Positions 4,566 to 6,929 of a stretch of DNA of 6,929 nucleotides are shown in pieces. This stretch comes from Gammaproteobacteria bacterium (GTDB lineage Bacteria; Pseudomonadota; Gammaproteobacteria; Steroidobacterales; Rariloculaceae): assembly GCA_016927175.1 (NCBI GenBank), contig JAFGNC010000160.1, positions 1-6,929 on the forward strand, written 5' to 3'. The notes below the pieces were generated by a model. That model had not been told where the DNA came from. It searched no databases and worked only from the letters and a program-made list of their open reading frames with translations. Each line of letters opens with the position of its first letter. The stretch's first letter is position 1. Both the position numbers and the translations under genes were made by a program.

Positions 4566-6132
4566 GCCACGACAGCTCGAAGAACACCCGCAGATCGTCA
4601 CGCCCCTCGACGTCCGGAGCGATCAACGGCTGCGCGAGCTCGAGTCTCGCGATCGTGCCGTCATCCCGCAGCGCGAGACCGAGCCCGGCGGTTGCCGCCG
4701 AGTCGCGGCCGGGCACGTCCTGCTTCCACACCGCACCGACATCGTAGAACCCGTAGATGGACGCGCGGCCCAGCCATCGGGGCGCGGCGGGCAGGTCCCG
4801 TGCCAGCTCGAGCTTGGCGCCGATGCCGGAGTCGCCCGCGAGCGCGGCGCGCTCGAAGCCTCGTCCCAGCCGCTCACCGCCGATCTTGAAACGCTCGGTG
4901 AACGGCAGCGCGTAGCTCGAGTGCTGCGCAAAGCCGTCGAAACGCATCGTCCATCGCGGCGCGATGCGCGCGAGCCTCACGAGGTCGAGGCGCAGCAGCG
5001 TGAACTCGGCGCTGCGCGGATCGGTCTCGAGATCGAGCGCGGTCAGTCCGCTGCCGAGAGCGCCGAGGCCCTTGACGATCTCGGCGGAGCCCGCGTATTG
5101 CACTGCGTCGCCGCGCCAGATCTGATCCATGCCGACGCTGAGCATCCTGAGCTGCTCGTCTCGAAACGAAAAGTCCGCCCTCGAGATCTCGAGACCCGTA
5201 GCCTCGAGCTCTGCCGACAGTGAGGCGGTCATCCGCGCTCCGGTATACAGCGGCAGCGACCCTGTGAGGCCCAGCCGGTCCCGCACGAACAGGTCGTCCA
5301 GATCGAGACCGCTACGATCGGGTCTCGCCCTCGACCGGAGCCCGCTCAGCACGATTCGCGCGCCTTCCCGGCCGACGTTCCAGGCGAGCAGAGGTCCGGC
5401 GCCGCGGTACTCCTCGTAGTCCGTCGCCGCTGCGAACAGGATGCCGGCGCTCAGGGATCCGCCGGCCATGCCGTCGGCCAGAAGCTGGCCGAGCAGAAAA
5501 TGCGGGCCGATCTCATCCGTGCCGCGATTGGTCAGCCGCAGCGAAGCCCCCACCGGCCGGAACTCGGCGTCGACGTCGAGCCGGTAAGCGTTCGGAAGGT
5601 CCTCGACGCTTTCGGTAGCCGCGGTCAGCTCGAGACCCGGCAGAGCGCGCATGCGCCGCAGGACGTTCTGAAGATCGTGCCGCATCAGAGGGCGCTGCGC
5701 CGTCAGCTGTCGGCCGAGACGCTCCAGCTCGTCGCGATGAGGACCGGGATCGCCGCCAATCGCAATCGACGCGATGCGGGTCTCGGCGACGTCCATGCGT
5801 ACGATACCGGCTTCGACCAGCGCGCTGTCGACGCTGATCCGAGGCCGCGGATAGCCGTCCCGCTGATATCGATCGGCGAGCGCGGTAACGATCGCGGACA
5901 CGCTCGATCGGTCGATCGGCAGCCCCAGATGCGGGCCGTAGATCTCGAACAGCTCCGGCGCCGAATACACGCTCGATCCACGGATCACGACCGACGACAG
6001 CCGGTGCGAGTCCGCGACTTGCGCGGCGGCCGGCGTTATAGCAAACGGCGCGAGGATTATGCAAAGCGAGAAGGAGCTCGTCAGCGCCTGAAGGAGTCGG
6101 GAGGTTCGGCTCTGGCTTCGGCGCTTCGTCAA
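4558..6132 (-). CDS. TpsB-type outer-membrane secretion transporter (ShlB/FhaC/HecB family)
   Basis: The 524-residue product has a signal peptide (hydrophobic stretch about 18-36, cleavage near AAA-Q38). A POTRA domain follows (about 44-104: SSVVIRGSSVYSAPEL, then DRYQRDGYPRPRI), then a second POTRA-like domain (about 115-190). The rest is an Omp85-superfamily beta-barrel (about 195-524) with IGGERLGRGFE (417-427), the RGF loop motif of this family, and YDVGAVW (463-469). TpsB proteins export a large partner (TpsA) across the outer membrane in two-partner secretion. The length is slightly under the usual 550-600. The last strand ends FFELSWRR, without the common terminal Phe. The start is TTG at 6132, the only standard start after the in-frame stop near 6171; its Shine-Dalgarno sequence is weak. 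The FecR-domain gene is divergent; no TpsA gene is in the window. Confidence 0.88.
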   Translation of the reverse strand: MTKRRSQSRTSRLLQALTSSFSLCIILAPFAITPAAAQVADSHRLSSVVIRGSSVYSAPELFEIYGPHLGLPIDRSSVSAIVTALADRYQRDGYPRPRISVDSALVEAGIVRMDVAETRIASIAIGGDPGPHRDELERLGRQLTAQRPLMRHDLQNVLRRMRALPGLELTAATESVEDLPNAYRLDVDAEFRPVGASLRLTNRGTDEIGPHFLLGQLLADGMAGGSLSAGILFAAATDYEEYRGAGPLLAWNVGREGARIVLSGLRSRARPDRSGLDLDDLFVRDRLGLTGSLPLYTGARMTASLSAELEATGLEISRADFSFRDEQLRMLSVGMDQIWRGDAVQYAGSAEIVKGLGALGSGLTALDLETDPRSAEFTLLRLDLVRLARIAPRWTMRFDGFAQHSSYALPFTERFKIGGERLGRGFERAALAGDSGIGAKLELARDLPAAPRWLGRASIYGFYDVGAVWKQDVPGRDSAATAGLGLALRDDGTIARLELAQPLIAPDVEGRDDLRVFFELSWRR

Positions 6133-6264
6133 GGCTTTCGCCGGCTCTGCACGGGTCAGGGCCGCGGATTATGGCGAAACGCCGTGGACCGCGCCGTGAG
6201 CTCTCTCACATCGCCGGCATCGACAGACATTTAGGATGTCGTCAAAAGAAGACGGGGGCGGACC
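6133..6264. promoter_or_regulatory. Divergent control region between transporter and FecR-domain genes
   Basis: These 132 bases must drive both genes. Three short dyads are visible: GGCG-AAA-CGCC (6173-6183), GTGAG-CTCT-CTCAC (6196-6209) and GACAT-TTAGG-ATGTC (6226-6240). The last is the most AT-rich and lies 24 bases before the FecR ATG, so it could be an operator. No convincing -35/-10 pair was found on either strand. Confidence 0.4.
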
Positions 6265-6929
6265 ATGTTCCGAGCGCGGCAGCACGACGCGGCGCGCATC
6301 GCTCTTTCGAGCTGCGCGGCGCTGTTTCTCGCATTCCACACCGCTGACGTCACTGCGGCAGTAGCCGGACGCGCGGCCGAAGACAGCCTCGTCAGGGTCA
6401 CGAGCGCCGCCGGCGGCATCACGGTGACGGCCGCGCACAAGCGTCTCGCGGACATTGCCGCTGGCGACGTCGTCGACCTGCCGGCACACATCGAAACCGG
6501 CGGCGACGGCACGCTCGGTCTGCAGCAGTCGCAGACGCACATCTCGATCGCGCCGAACTCGGAGATCGAGATCCCGGCGGCCGCGAGCGACGGCCAGCTG
6601 ATCGCTCGCCTCGTGCAGTGGCGCGGCAACGTGTTCTACGACGTCGAGCAGCGCGGCATCGAGAAGCTCAGAGTGGAGACGCCGCATCTGGTCGCCGTCG
6701 TGAAGGGAACCCAGTTCAACGTCGCGACGCAAGGCGATACTACGACGGTGTCGCTGTTCGAGGGGCGCCTCGAGATCCGCACACCCGATGGCGGCGACGT
6801 CGTCGAGATCGAAGCGGGCGAGATCGCGATTCGATCCGCGCAGGACGCGGCTGTACGGGTCCTGCGGATGGACGCGGCGGCGCTGCCGGCTGCATCGGCC
6901 GTGACGGCCGATGCGTCGGCGGCTCCGAC
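6265..6929 (+). CDS. Secreted FecR-domain protein (C-terminus beyond right edge)
   Basis: About 221 residues are visible. A signal-peptide-like start (basic, then SSCAALFLAFHTADVTAA) is followed by a FecR domain. Its landmarks are RLADIAAGDVVDLPAHIETGG, SQTHISIAPNSEIEIP and the family signature VETPHLVAVVKGTQFNVAT (about 137-155), then TVSLFEGRLEI. Classical FecR is an inner-membrane anti-sigma regulator with a cytoplasmic N-terminal domain. Here that part is absent and the protein is exported, as in stand-alone FecR-domain proteins. After the domain the sequence becomes Ala-rich (AALPAASAVTADASAA), probably a linker to something downstream. GGGGG six to ten bases before ATG 6265 serves as ribosome-binding site. 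The gene is divergent from the TpsB-type transporter, so a link to that secretion system is likely but not proven. Confidence 0.87.
   Translation, partial: MFRARQHDAARIALSSCAALFLAFHTADVTAAVAGRAAEDSLVRVTSAAGGITVTAAHKRLADIAAGDVVDLPAHIETGGDGTLGLQQSQTHISIAPNSEIEIPAAASDGQLIARLVQWRGNVFYDVEQRGIEKLRVETPHLVAVVKGTQFNVATQGDTTTVSLFEGRLEIRTPDGGDVVEIEAGEIAIRSAQDAAVRVLRMDAAALPAASAVTADASAAP

Noticed and set aside
4471..6234. Long plus-strand open frames opposite the transporter gene
   Set aside because: They are Arg/Pro-rich with no motifs. The minus-strand frame has a signal peptide, POTRA and barrel motifs.

Overview
This is a GC-rich window whose promoters, Shine-Dalgarno sequences and protein families suggest a proteobacterium, most likely a gammaproteobacterium. 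Species cannot be read from the sequence. There are no transposases, tRNAs, rRNAs or CRISPR arrays. Seven protein-coding genes are supported, two of them cut by the window edges, together with several RNA and promoter elements.

Left part, minus strand (1-1876): a PAS-domain sensor-kinase-like gene runs off the left edge. It lies downstream of a class I SAM-dependent methyltransferase of the Methyltransf_24 type. The kinase-like protein lacks the phospho-accepting His of its H-box and the catalytic Asn of its N-box, so it may not be an active kinase.

Centre (1877-3173): a divergent 481-base intergenic region leads rightwards into a surface lipoprotein gene (2358-3173; lipobox, Pro-rich linker, He_PIG-like Ig domain, fibronectin type III domain). 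Its leader holds a clear GEMM-I (cyclic di-GMP-I) riboswitch at about 2134-2221. Further down the leader, a perfect 9-base complement of the ribosome-binding region suggests control of translation.

Centre right (3174-4168): a 73-codon gene for a secreted protein with two canonical EF-hands is preceded by an excellent sigma-54 (-24/-12) promoter and two upstream dyads. It is followed by two strong tandem hairpins.

Right part (4169-6929): a small membrane-anchored Cys-containing protein of unknown function ends tail-to-tail with a TpsB-type outer-membrane transporter (POTRA domains plus Omp85-family barrel) on the minus strand. Divergent from that transporter, a secreted FecR-domain protein runs off the right edge. 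The pair resembles a two-partner secretion locus, but the exoprotein itself is not in the window.

The common theme is the cell surface: a c-di-GMP-controlled lipoprotein, a sigma-54-controlled secreted Ca2+-binding protein, and an outer-membrane secretion pore with its FecR partner. That these form one programme is inference; the riboswitch, the sigma-54 promoter and the domain assignments are read from sequence.
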